This document shows, one piece after another, positions 11,082 to 19,518 of a stretch of DNA of 64,000 nucleotides. Both the position numbers and the translations under genes were made by a program. Source of the DNA: Thecamonas trahens ATCC 50062 (Eukaryota > Apusozoa > Apusomonadida > Apusomonadidae). Below the pieces are notes generated by a model, which was not told the origin of the DNA, did no database searches, and saw only the letters and a list, made by a program, of their open reading frames with translations. Position 1 is the first letter of the stretch; every line of letters starts with the position of its first letter. Location of the stretch: the NCBI RefSeq assembly GCF_000142905.1, contig NW_013657664.1:1362-65361 (forward strand). The letters run 5' to 3'.

Positions 11082-11117
11082 TTGGCTCAGTTGGCTCAGT
11101 TGGCTCAATTGGCTCAG
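11082..11117. repeat. 9-bp tandem repeat TTGGCTCAG x4
   Basis: Four head-to-tail copies of TTGGCTCAG, the third ending A instead of G. The stop codon of the DRC12 gene (TGA on the minus strand at 11116-11114) lies inside the last copy. Confidence 0.9.
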
Positions 11118-11873
11118 TTGTCTTGGTGGGCCGAGGAGGAGGCGCGCTCCTGGCGGTGCTTCTGGTGCTGATGCTGCTGGAGCTTAAAGTCGAGCAGCTT
11201 ATTGCGGTTGGGAATGGCGGCCTGGGTCTCGTACGAGTCCTTGGCCTTGTGGATGCGGGTGGAGATGGAGTCGAGCGTGTCACTCAGCATGACGGCAAAC
11301 GACGAGGCCATGTCCTCCATCTGCGCCTTGAGCCGCGCGACTTCGGCGCCTTTTCGGCCAGGATCTTGTCACGCTCAGCCACAGTCTCTTCCAGTGCCGA
11401 TCGCGTAAGGTACAACTCGTCCTGGGTCGCCACCAGCTCGGCGTTGAGCGTGTTGATCTCGTCCATCAGCGAGTCTTGCGTCAGCTTGTACTGCCGCGCC
11501 ATCGCCGACATGATATCAAATCGATCCGCCTGTTCTGCCTCAATCAGCTCGCGCGCCTCCTTCATAGCCTCGCCAAGGATCTTCTTCTGCTCCGCCGCCC
11601 GCGCCGTCTCCTCCGATCGGTTCACCAGCTCGCGCTCGAGTGCCATGATCCGCACATTGGCGCTCTGTAGCTTCTGCTTCTCGGTCATGTTGAGGCCATC
11701 TGTACAGCCATAACCGCATCCACCACAAGTAAGGCCAGCACAGCCACCGCAACCACAACCACAGCCACCACAACCACAGCCACCACAACCACAGCCACAA
11801 CAACCACATCAGCAACCGCGCCATGTCCGGTCAGTCTCACCTGCCTGTGCCCTGAACCGCCAACCACCCCCCC

Positions 11874-11904
<31 letters not shown>

Positions 11905-11950
11905 GTAACCTACCTTTGGTAGCCTTGCCCTTCTTCTTCCGTCCCGACAT
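11114..11950 (-). CDS. DRC12: dynein regulatory complex subunit 12-like (CCDC153), with one-base frameshift
   Basis: Predicted nexin-dynein regulatory complex component of the motile cilium axoneme. Exon 1 at 11950-11914 encodes MSGRKKKGKATK. The intron at 11913-11700 (donor GTAGGT, 214 nt) carries TG and CCACAA repeats. Exon 2 resumes DGLNMTEKQKLQSANVRIM. The body is coiled coil with FDIMSAMARQYKLTQDSL, then MEDMASSFAVMLSDTLDSI, both resembling the family's RQYK and LD blocks. Near 11345-11354 the frame breaks: the sequence reads into a basic tail, while adding one base restores AEVARLKAQMEDMA. The corrected length would be 207 aa, close to animal CCDC153. The frameshift is probably a sequence error. 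The name rests on motif memory. Confidence 0.68.
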
Positions 11951-12448
11951 CCCAAGTGCGGTGTGCACGTACCGAGTCGTGCCTGCCCCGCCGAGTGCGC
12001 GCTCAACGGCTGTCACCCGACCTCACCGCCAACGCACTACATTGTCATCCACAAGAACACCATCCGTGTAGCAGCATACCCACATACACGAACAACACGC
12101 TGGACACACGCTCAACGTGCTCATCGGCACCCTCAACATACCCAATATCGCCTTGTCGCTCCCATCACAGCTGACAATCATGCCCGACGCCTCCAGCCCC
12201 AGATCGGCACCATCCGCACACCACCCCCACCCCCTTACGGCGATGCCCAGCACAGGTCATGACAAGTCCTCATACACCAAACACGCCCCTCCCGTGCCTG
12301 CATAACTCCATTCCGTACGACTCCGCCCCGTTGATCTCCTTGCAGTGGACAAATCGCAGCCCACGTGGTCACTCGCTCACTCCGCCCGGCCCCGCGCGTT
12401 GACAAGCTCATACACTCCACCACTGCCGGCTCAACAGCAGCAGACGCG
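11951..12448. other. divergent intergenic region
   Basis: About 500 bp between the divergent DRC12 and TLC-like genes, presumably holding both promoters. I see no TATA-like box, RNA gene or conserved ORF. Short Pro/His frames here are composition artefacts. Confidence 0.5.
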
Positions 12449-13252
12449 ATGGAAGTACTGTGGGAGCTTGTCAAGCCCATGCCGTCGAACATGGGCACGC
12501 CCAATGTGACGGACGACGTCCTGCTCGGCTTGGCCTTTATGGTTGTCATTGCCTTTGCCGACTTTGTCCTCCTCCGCAACGTCTTCAAGTTTATGGTCGA
12601 CGACAAGAACGGGCGGTACTTTACCCTCCATGTGGCCATCAACGCGTATGTGGTCCTTGTTCACTTTGATGATGTTTACTACGCCATCACCGATCCATGG
12701 GGCTCGGTCTTTTGGCCTTGCGACAACCGCGGCATCATCGCCATCGCCGCCCTCCATCTCTACCACATCGGCTTCTACCAGCCGCTGCCGGCCGTCGACT
12801 GGGTCCACCACATCATCATGATCATCATCCTGCTCCCCACGGCCTATCTGCTGCAGCCTGGCCCCATGCTCGGCGAGGGTGCGTTCTGGGCCTCGGGCCT
12901 CCCTGGCGGCATCGACTACCTCATGCTCGTCCTCGTCAAGGCCGGCAAGATGAACTCGCTCACCGAAAAGTCGTGGAACACCACCATCCAGACCTGGATC
13001 CGCATGCCCGGCTGCCTCTACCATGCCTTTGTCTCCTGGGCCGCCCTCATGCGCCTTGTAGGCATGCCGTACGATCCCGCCTCGCCTCGCCTCCCCTACG
13101 CCCTCCTCCCCGACCACATGCTGCCCATCACCATCTGCCTCATGATCACCGTCGTCGGCTTCTTCTGGAACGGGCCGTACTTTGCCGCCCGCGTCGTCGC
13201 CTCGCACGCCGTCCACACCGAGCGCAAGAAGCTGGCCGCCAAGGCCAAGTGA
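12449..13252 (+). CDS. multi-pass membrane protein, TLC-like
   Basis: Integral membrane protein of 267 aa from ATG 12449; the frame upstream of it starts at GTG. About six or seven hydrophobic segments are visible, beginning DVLLGLAFMVVIAFADFVLL and ending ITICLMITVVGFFWNGPYF, followed by a lysine-rich C-terminus (KKLAAKAK) compatible with ER retention. The central HLYHIGFYQPL and DWVHHIIMIIILL plus LPGGIDYLMLVLVKAG resemble the His/Asp arrangement of TLC-domain (TRAM-LAG1-CLN8) proteins. Some of these act in sphingolipid synthesis. The match is at the level of pattern, not diagnostic signature. A role in lipid handling is inference only. Confidence 0.6.
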   Translation: MEVLWELVKPMPSNMGTPNVTDDVLLGLAFMVVIAFADFVLLRNVFKFMVDDKNGRYFTLHVAINAYVVLVHFDDVYYAITDPWGSVFWPCDNRGIIAIAALHLYHIGFYQPLPAVDWVHHIIMIIILLPTAYLLQPGPMLGEGAFWASGLPGGIDYLMLVLVKAGKMNSLTEKSWNTTIQTWIRMPGCLYHAFVSWAALMRLVGMPYDPASPRLPYALLPDHMLPITICLMITVVGFFWNGPYFAARVVASHAVHTERKKLAAKAK

Positions 13253-13961
13253 TGGTCTTGCCGCTGCCGGTTGCCGAATCGTGATGTGGCGGACACATGC
13301 CATGCCCATGGTCTCCACTACAACTAAACCACCCTGGCTGTCATACTCAACATGCTTGATGCGTGCCACGGGCCCGCCTCGTCCGTGATTTACAAGCCAT
13401 AGCTGTCGTCCTCGATTGTACGTGTCGGGAACGATGGCGGCGATAGCATCACCGGTGGCAGCAGAACGAGATCATTGTCGGTGGCGGTGCATCGAGGTGT
13501 CGGTCCCGAAAAACGTGCGCTTGGACATCGACGGTGGCAAGGTCATTGTCGTTGCTGCCGTCCGACTCTGCGGCGGGTCCAAAGCCATCACTGGCGATGG
13601 AGGGAAAATGGTCGCAAGCAGCGCTGACAAGCACCAACACGACGTTTGGCATCACTGTACTAGACTACCATTGACAATGCAGACAATATGTTGAGCGCAT
13701 GAAAAAGTAGGACATCGAGCGACCGCATGTCATCATCGTGATCAGGTCGAGCAAGGCCAGCTGCGGAACAGTTGGAGAACAGTAAGCAATCGGCTGTCGC
13801 CCAAAAGACATCATCAATTTGGGCCTTTGATCCCGCCACCCAACTCGACCCCGGCCGCAGCGCAGCATCACCTATCCCTTCCCGCGCCAGTTCCACGGCC
13901 GACCACTCCCTCTCCTTCCACCAACTGTGGCTTTCTCGTATTGTTGAGCTCCGTTCCTATC
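13253..13961. other. intergenic region, no gene seen
   Basis: About 700 bp between two genes on the + strand. I find no conserved ORF, tRNA or clear repeat. It contains the 3' end of the TLC-like gene and the promoter of the carrier gene. Base composition is closer to neutral than in the coding regions. Confidence 0.5.
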
Positions 13962-14906
13962 ATGGCGACTCCGCCGCCGAACAGCATGGCCGAGCTCGAG
14001 GTTGTTCCGCCGCTGCTGGTGGACGCCCTTGACGAGACGCCGGCTCAGCCTGTGGCACTCTGGCGACGCTTTGTCGCGTCGGCCGTCTCGGCCTCGGTCT
14101 GCGAGGCCACTCTCTTTCCCTTTGACTTTCTCAAGACTCGCCTGCAAGTTCAGACTGCAAAGCGCGGCTCGCGATCGCACGTCTCGGTCTTTCGCCTGCT
14201 GCGGACTCTGCCGTCGCTCTCGGCCGCATACACGGGCGTCGTCCCAGCCGTCTGCCGCCACATCCCCTACTCGTCGCTCAGACTCGTCTCCTACGAGATC
14301 CTCCGTGACGGCCTCGGCCTCGCCCCAGGCACCACTCCGCTGCTGGGCCTCTGCCTCCTCGGTGGCCTCTCGGGGGCGATGGGCCAGGCACTCGCCTCGC
14401 CCTTTGACCGCCTCAAGGTCGCCGCGCAGATCGAAGCCCACGCCGCCGGCCACCTCAAGATGGGCATGATTGAGCGCGTCGCCGCCATCGTCAAGTCCGA
14501 GGGCATGCTCGGCCTGTGGCGTGGCGTCGGGCCGAACGTCACCCGCGCCTTCCTCACCAACTTTGGCGACATTGCCGTCTACGACACCACCAAACACTGG
14601 ATCCAGACCACCTTTGACATGCCCGACTCGCCGCTGCTACACGCCAGCTCGGCGCTAGTCTCCGGCTTTTCCTCGACCGTCTGCTCCTGCCCAGCTGATG
14701 TGGTCAAGTCGCGGGTCATGGCTCTCTCCATTGGCGATGCCCACGTCTCGGGCTTCCGCGTCGCTGTTGACATTGTCCGCTCCGAGGGCATCTCTGGGCT
14801 CTACCGTGGCTTCTTTCCATGCTGGCTTCGCCTCGCGCCCTTTGGTCTCATTTTTTACGTCACCTATGAAAAGATGCGCGTTCTTGTCGGCCTAGATCCG
14901 TTCTAG
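13962..14906 (+). CDS. mitochondrial carrier family (SLC25) protein
   Basis: Inner-mitochondrial-membrane solute carrier, 314 aa from ATG 13962. Three repeats of about 100 aa each carry the Px[DE]xxKxR-type signature: PFDFLKTRLQVQ, PFDRLKVAAQIE (degenerate Arg) and PADVVKSRVMAL. Each is followed by the second-helix pattern, for example SEGMLGLWRGVGPNVTRAF and SEGISGLYRGFFPCWLRLA. The PCWLRLAPFGLIFYVTYE end and overall pattern recall uncoupling-protein/dicarboxylate carriers, but the transported substrate cannot be read from sequence. The last three bases of this gene overlap the stop codon of the convergent PNGase gene. Confidence 0.88.
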   Translation: MATPPPNSMAELEVVPPLLVDALDETPAQPVALWRRFVASAVSASVCEATLFPFDFLKTRLQVQTAKRGSRSHVSVFRLLRTLPSLSAAYTGVVPAVCRHIPYSSLRLVSYEILRDGLGLAPGTTPLLGLCLLGGLSGAMGQALASPFDRLKVAAQIEAHAAGHLKMGMIERVAAIVKSEGMLGLWRGVGPNVTRAFLTNFGDIAVYDTTKHWIQTTFDMPDSPLLHASSALVSGFSSTVCSCPADVVKSRVMALSIGDAHVSGFRVAVDIVRSEGISGLYRGFFPCWLRLAPFGLIFYVTYEKMRVLVGLDPF

Positions 14907-16702
14907 TGCTGCCGCCGCTGTCGCCGCCGCCCGAGAAACACCGCTACGCTGACCACAACCGCCGACACCGCCAGCGTCGCCACTATGACGGACAGATGCG
15001 TTCTGGTGAACAAGACTCCAGAGGGGGGCACATCGTCGTCCACTTCGGCCACCTCGCTTGCGCTCGTGCTGGCGCTCGTGCTCGCGCTCGTGCTGGCGCT
15101 CGTGTTCGCGCTCGTGCTCGCGCTCGTGCTGGCGCTCGCACTCGCGCTCGCGCTGGCGCCATCGCTCGACCTCTCCGCCACACCGACCCCTGCCACCACC
15201 TCAACGCTTGCAGCCACGCTCTCGACATCGCCACACAGCAGGTACACGACAACATGTCCCGGCGCAACAACGCCGGGCGGAAAGACTACCTCACCGTGGT
15301 CTTCTCCGTGTGCGAAGACCCGCTGTGTGTCGACTGTCGTCCCGTCAACGCGCCTCACTGCGATGGCGTCGAGGTACGAGGCCTCAAACTCGGCCCGCGC
15401 CGGCGCCCACCAACGAATTCGAGTCGGCGCAGCGGGGTCGATAGGCTCCACAACCTCGATCCGGGTCTCGCCGTCTCCGAGCCCCAGCTCGGCCCGTGCC
15501 GCGCGCCATTCGACCGAGCCGGTCATCCGGCCCCGGAGGCGGGCGCGCTCGGCGGCCTGCAGCGGCGTCAGAATGGCGACCGCAAGCTCGACCTGCTCGG
15601 CGGCAAGGCGAGCGGCGACGTCACGAGCACGCTTAGGCGGCAGCGCTGCCTGGATGCCGGCGTTGAGCTCGGCAATGTGGTTGGCGAGCCAGGCCTCGGA
15701 GACCTTTGTCCGCCGGGCCGCCACTGCGTCCCACTGACGGGTGTAGCGACGAGTGACATCGGCGACGCCGGTGACACTCACCGCGATGATGTAGTTGAGC
15801 TGCTTGCCCCATCCAGCCTCATACAGAAGCGGATTGTCCATCTGCGACTCGCACGGGTCGCAGTGGATCCATCGGTGCTGCGCGGCGGACCAGACCTCGG
15901 TCCACACATGGTCAGTGTGGTCGTGGACATGCCGAGCCTCGTAGCCCATAGCGACGCAGCAGAGCGTAAACGCGTTGGCAAACTCGCCGCACTTGCCCAT
16001 GCGGGTCTCCAGCAGCTTTCCCGGGTCGTTGTACCGCGGGAACCTCGTCTCGGCCCCGCATCCAGCCGCCGGGCAGCGGTAGATCTCGGTGACGGCAGCG
16101 CCAAACGCGGCCTCTTCCGCTGCCGGCGCCACCGCTCCTGCTCCTTGGGTTCCGCCGCCGCACGCTCGGCAGACCGGTGCTTGGCACCAAGCAAAGAACT
16201 CTTCCTTGAACCATGTGAGCAGCTGGCGGAGGAGCTCATCGGCTATCGCCCGTCCCGACTGCGCCACGGCTGCCGCCGCCGCAGCTTCCAGCTTATCGCT
16301 AGGAATAACAGATAGCGCCCGTGCACGCAACTCATTGTCCTCGTACTTACGAACCTTGACCAGGCTCCCTACGATCGAGTTGGCAAACGCTCTCTGTCCC
16401 CGTTCGGCCGCCGCCTTTGCCGCGCCCTCTGCTGCCGTCATCAGCTGGACGCGGATACCATCAGCGGCAGGTGCGCCGGCCATTTCTCCGATCCGAGCCG
16501 CAAACAAACATCCGCCATCATCTGCACAGCCACAGAGAACAGCCGTCATAGGAGACGGCGGAGCGGTGAGGAGGTTGCTTCCCGATCGGCAGGTGCCCGC
16601 GCAGCCGGCGCACACTGCCACCGCCGCCTCGCTGCTTCCAAGCACCGCATGCGGCTGCACCACCTCTTCAAAGGGAAACACAATGCGGGTGCACTCGCCC
16701 AT
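14903..16702 (-). CDS. NGLY1: peptide:N-glycanase (PNGase) with C-terminal transmembrane anchor
   Basis: Deglycosylating amidase that removes N-glycans from misfolded glycoproteins, normally cytosolic and acting in ER-associated degradation. It is 599 aa from ATG 16702 (the frame upstream begins TTG). The transglutaminase-like core is clear: zinc Cys pairs CRACGG and CPAAGCG, catalytic Cys in GKCGEFANAF (about residue 238), His in TDHVWTEVW (about 267) and Asp in HCDPCE (about 282). The C-terminus is unusual: a Ser/Ala/Thr repeat (about 517-550), an acidic stretch, then a single hydrophobic helix SVIVATLAVSAVVVSVAVFL and a short RRRQRRQ tail. This predicts tail-anchoring with the catalytic domain on the cytosolic face. 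No PUB or PAW domain is recognisable. Confidence 0.87.
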   Translation of the reverse strand: MGECTRIVFPFEEVVQPHAVLGSSEAAVAVCAGCAGTCRSGSNLLTAPPSPMTAVLCGCADDGGCLFAARIGEMAGAPAADGIRVQLMTAAEGAAKAAAERGQRAFANSIVGSLVKVRKYEDNELRARALSVIPSDKLEAAAAAAVAQSGRAIADELLRQLLTWFKEEFFAWCQAPVCRACGGGTQGAGAVAPAAEEAAFGAAVTEIYRCPAAGCGAETRFPRYNDPGKLLETRMGKCGEFANAFTLCCVAMGYEARHVHDHTDHVWTEVWSAAQHRWIHCDPCESQMDNPLLYEAGWGKQLNYIIAVSVTGVADVTRRYTRQWDAVAARRTKVSEAWLANHIAELNAGIQAALPPKRARDVAARLAAEQVELAVAILTPLQAAERARLRGRMTGSVEWRAARAELGLGDGETRIEVVEPIDPAAPTRIRWWAPARAEFEASYLDAIAVRRVDGTTVDTQRVFAHGEDHGEVVFPPGVVAPGHVVVYLLCGDVESVAASVEVVAGVGVAERSSDGASASASASASTSASTSANTSASTSASTSASTSASEVAEVDDDVPPSGVLFTRTHLSVIVATLAVSAVVVSVAVFLGRRRQRRQH

Positions 16703-17075
16703 GACCTTCGTCGTTCTCTCCGCCGTGTGGGTGCTGGCCAAGGTGGAGCAAGAGAGGTACCAGAGTGCGTGCTATGCTTGCGCGTGCGCGTGGGTGGACG
16801 CCTGGCCTGGCAAGGGGGGATGGCATTGGGAGGACCCACCCATCGCAACCACAACCACAAGCATAACAACAACTGCAACCACATACTCTCCATCACTTTC
16901 CATCCACCACCCGATCCCATCACCCATCTTTTATCATCCGATCAGCCCCCCTCCCCCCCTCTTCCCCTCTCCCCTCTCCTCAAACCCTCCCCGTGTCACT
17001 CACCAAGACCAACCACACACCTCCACTCCCTTCGCTCACACCACCACTACACTCCATACTCCTCACCACGCACCC
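16703..17075. other. divergent intergenic region
   Basis: About 370 bp between PNGase and the CASP-like gene. It contains an ACAACC-type short repeat (about 16848-16880) and a C-rich tract (about 16937-16990). It probably holds both promoters. No other feature was seen. Confidence 0.5.
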
Positions 17076-17722
17076 ATGGACTGGACTGGTATGTCACCTC
17101 CCTTCCTCTTCCTCCTTCCCCCTGCCCCCTTCTTCCCCTTCCCCACTCACTCTCCCTTCCCTCCTTCTCCTGACAGAGTTTGCCCTCGCCGACCGGCGAC
17201 CTGTGCTGATGGCTATGGCGGACGAGGTTGCGGAGATGCAGAGCGCATCGGCAGAGAGCAAGGCCGCGCTGGCGACAAGGACTCGCTCGTTTGGCAAGTT
17301 GGACGAGGTGCGCAAGGCAAAGAACGTGGCTCGCTTGCTCAAGTTGTACCAGGATGAGATTGTGGCTCTCTCGGAGAGGGCAGAGTCGGCCGAGGGCCAT
17401 CTGCTGGCTCTTGTTCGCTTCCTCGCCTCGGACTCGCTGCCGGATCCGGCCACTATGGTTCCGCGTCGTGTGGTTGAGTCTCTGGAGACGCAGCTGGCTG
17501 CTGCCAATGCCCGCATTGCAGAGCTGGAGGCTCAGCTCGCAGGCTCACCGCTCCCGCTGGCGCAGCAGCCGCAGACCCCCAGTGCGCTCTCAGCGGTCGC
17601 GGATGCGCTTGATGACGACGACGACGACGATGCGGCTGGCTGGGGTTCGGACGGAGACTGGGGAGAGGCATTTCCCTCGTCCGACGCCGAGCCCCAGCCC
17701 GAGCCTGTGACCCAGCCTGAGT

Positions 17723-17753
<31 letters not shown>

Positions 17754-19104
17754 TGCGCCGCAGCCTGCGCTCGACACTGTTTCGCTCGAGGAGCACAACG
17801 CGGCCATCGAGGCAGCTCGGGTGACCATCGGCGACCTATCGAACAAGCTCAATCTTGCGGCCGAGCGGATCATGGCCGATGACGCTCGCTTCGACAAGCT
17901 GCGAACCGAGTACACCCAGCACCTGACCGCCATGCAGGGCCGTATTACTGAGCTCGAGACCGCCGCTGCCGCCGCCTGCGAGGCCTCCACCGACGAAGTC
18001 GACGAGCTCGGCGCCCAGGTCGAGCGCCTTCAGTCGCAGCTCGCCGACGCCCAGGCCGAAATCATGAAGCTCAACTCTGCTCTGGCCGCTGCAGAGTCCG
18101 CTACCCCCACCCCGGGCGCAGACGCCCGCGTTGCCGAGCTGGAGGAGAGGCTGCTTGCCGCAGAGTCACAGCGCGACACAGCAGAGACTGCCATCGACGA
18201 GCTCGAGAGCCGCATCATCGAGCTGGAGGAGCTGCAGGAGCATGCCTCCCGTGCCCGCTCGCTCGCTGAATCGCGCGCCGCTGAGCTCGAGGCTCAGCTG
18301 GCCGCTCGCGACGAGGCCGCCGCCGCTGCTCCTGCCCCTACCTCTGCTCTTTCCGACGATGCCGCCGACGGTGACTGGGGCGCTTGGGCTGCCGACGACG
18401 AGCCCACGGATCCTGTATCCGCTAGCGCTGCAATCGATGCAGACGCCGAGCTCACTCAGCTCCGCGAAGCCCTTACCGCTGCCAACAGCGAACTCGCCGA
18501 GCTCCGCGACGAAGTTGTCCGCCTCAACGAGGCCCTCGTCGCCGCCCAGGCCACCCACGAGCAGACTCTCGACGAGGACGCCGCAGACGCCGACGCTACG
18601 GACGCCGAGCTGGCCGAGCTCCGCGACGAAGTTGTCCGCCTCAACGAGGCCCTCGTCGCCGCCCAGGCCACCCACGAGCAGACTCTCGACGACGACGCCG
18701 CAGACGCCGACGCTGCAGACGCCGAGTTGGTACAGGTCCGCGAGGCGCTCGCAGCGTGCCAGGCCGAGCTCACCAAGGCCCGCGACGACCAGTGTGCCGC
18801 AGTCGAGGAGATCGCGCGGCTCCACGCGGCACTGCTCAACGAGCAGGCGACCCACGAGACGACTCTCGACTCGCACGCCGACCTCTCGACCGAGGTCGAG
18901 TGTCTGCACGCCGCTGCCAACGGGACCCCGGTCGCCGCACATGCTCCTGCTGCAGCTGCTTTTGATCTCCACGCCGACATTGCTGACATTGCCGCTAACG
19001 TCCGCGCCCTCCGCGAGGAAGCCGCCGCCGCCGCACAGGCTCGTGCCCGCGACGGCGCTCTCCAGGCCATCCTTCTGCAGGCGCTCAACACACTCGGCGC
19101 ATGA
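17076..19104 (+). CDS. CASP/CUX1-N-terminal-like coiled-coil protein
   Basis: Golgin-like coiled-coil protein of 646 aa. Exon 1 (17076-17088) encodes MDWT plus one base. The intron 17089-17176 (GTATGT...CAG, 88 nt, pyrimidine-rich) joins to give MDWTEFALADRR. The first 110 residues follow the N-terminal pattern of CASP/CUX1 proteins: Trp near the start, RTRSFGKLDEVRKAK, LLKLYQDEIVALSERAESAE, then a hydrophobic helix and SDSLPDP where CASP has a conserved Pro-Asp-Pro. The rest is Ala/Glu-rich coiled coil interrupted by two acidic Trp-containing stretches (DGDWGAWAADDEP and a similar one earlier). Unlike CASP it has no C-terminal membrane segment, so Golgi anchoring is not supported. It contains a recent 39-aa tandem duplication. 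Confidence 0.75.
18496..18729 (+). repeat. 117-bp in-frame tandem duplication
   Basis: Two copies of a 117-bp unit (39 codons), at 18496-18612 and 18613-18729, differ at only about four positions. Each encodes ELRDEVVRLNEALVAAQ followed by an Asp/Ala acidic stretch. The period keeps the frame but 39 is not a multiple of 7, so it shifts the heptad register. Confidence 0.92.
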
Positions 19105-19119
19105 GCGACCCGGCCTGCT

Positions 19120-19475
19120 TTACTGTGCAAAGACTGCCATAAACTCCTCGGGCGAGACGCCAATTGGCACATCCTGCGCACCGTACCCGTCGCCGCCGCC
19201 GGTCGCGCCCATCATCTCCGCCATCGTCCGCGGCCGCCGCGCCGAGCCCGACCCACGAGTCTGATTCAGCGCCCGCGTCGCGTTGGCGTCGTTGCCGTAC
19301 CGCGTCTCGTTGCCAACCTCGTAGCCAGAGCCCGCAAACGACCCAAACGACGCCTCCGACTCAAAGTCCAGTCCCTCGAGTCCGTCCAAGAACTCGGCGT
19401 CTTGGAACGGGTCCGGCGGCAGCTGCAGGTTCTTCGGCCGCTCCAGCCGGGTGTAGTTGTCCCAAAACTCGGCCT

Positions 19476-19518
<43 letters not shown>

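Noticed and set aside
13416-13694. 92-aa open frame between the TLC-like and carrier genes
   Set aside because: No homology pattern, competing frames on the other strand, and no splice or codon support.
14906-16315. 469-aa open frame antisense to PNGase
   Set aside because: It is a shadow of the GC-rich real gene, with no motifs, while the minus strand shows an intact catalytic triad.
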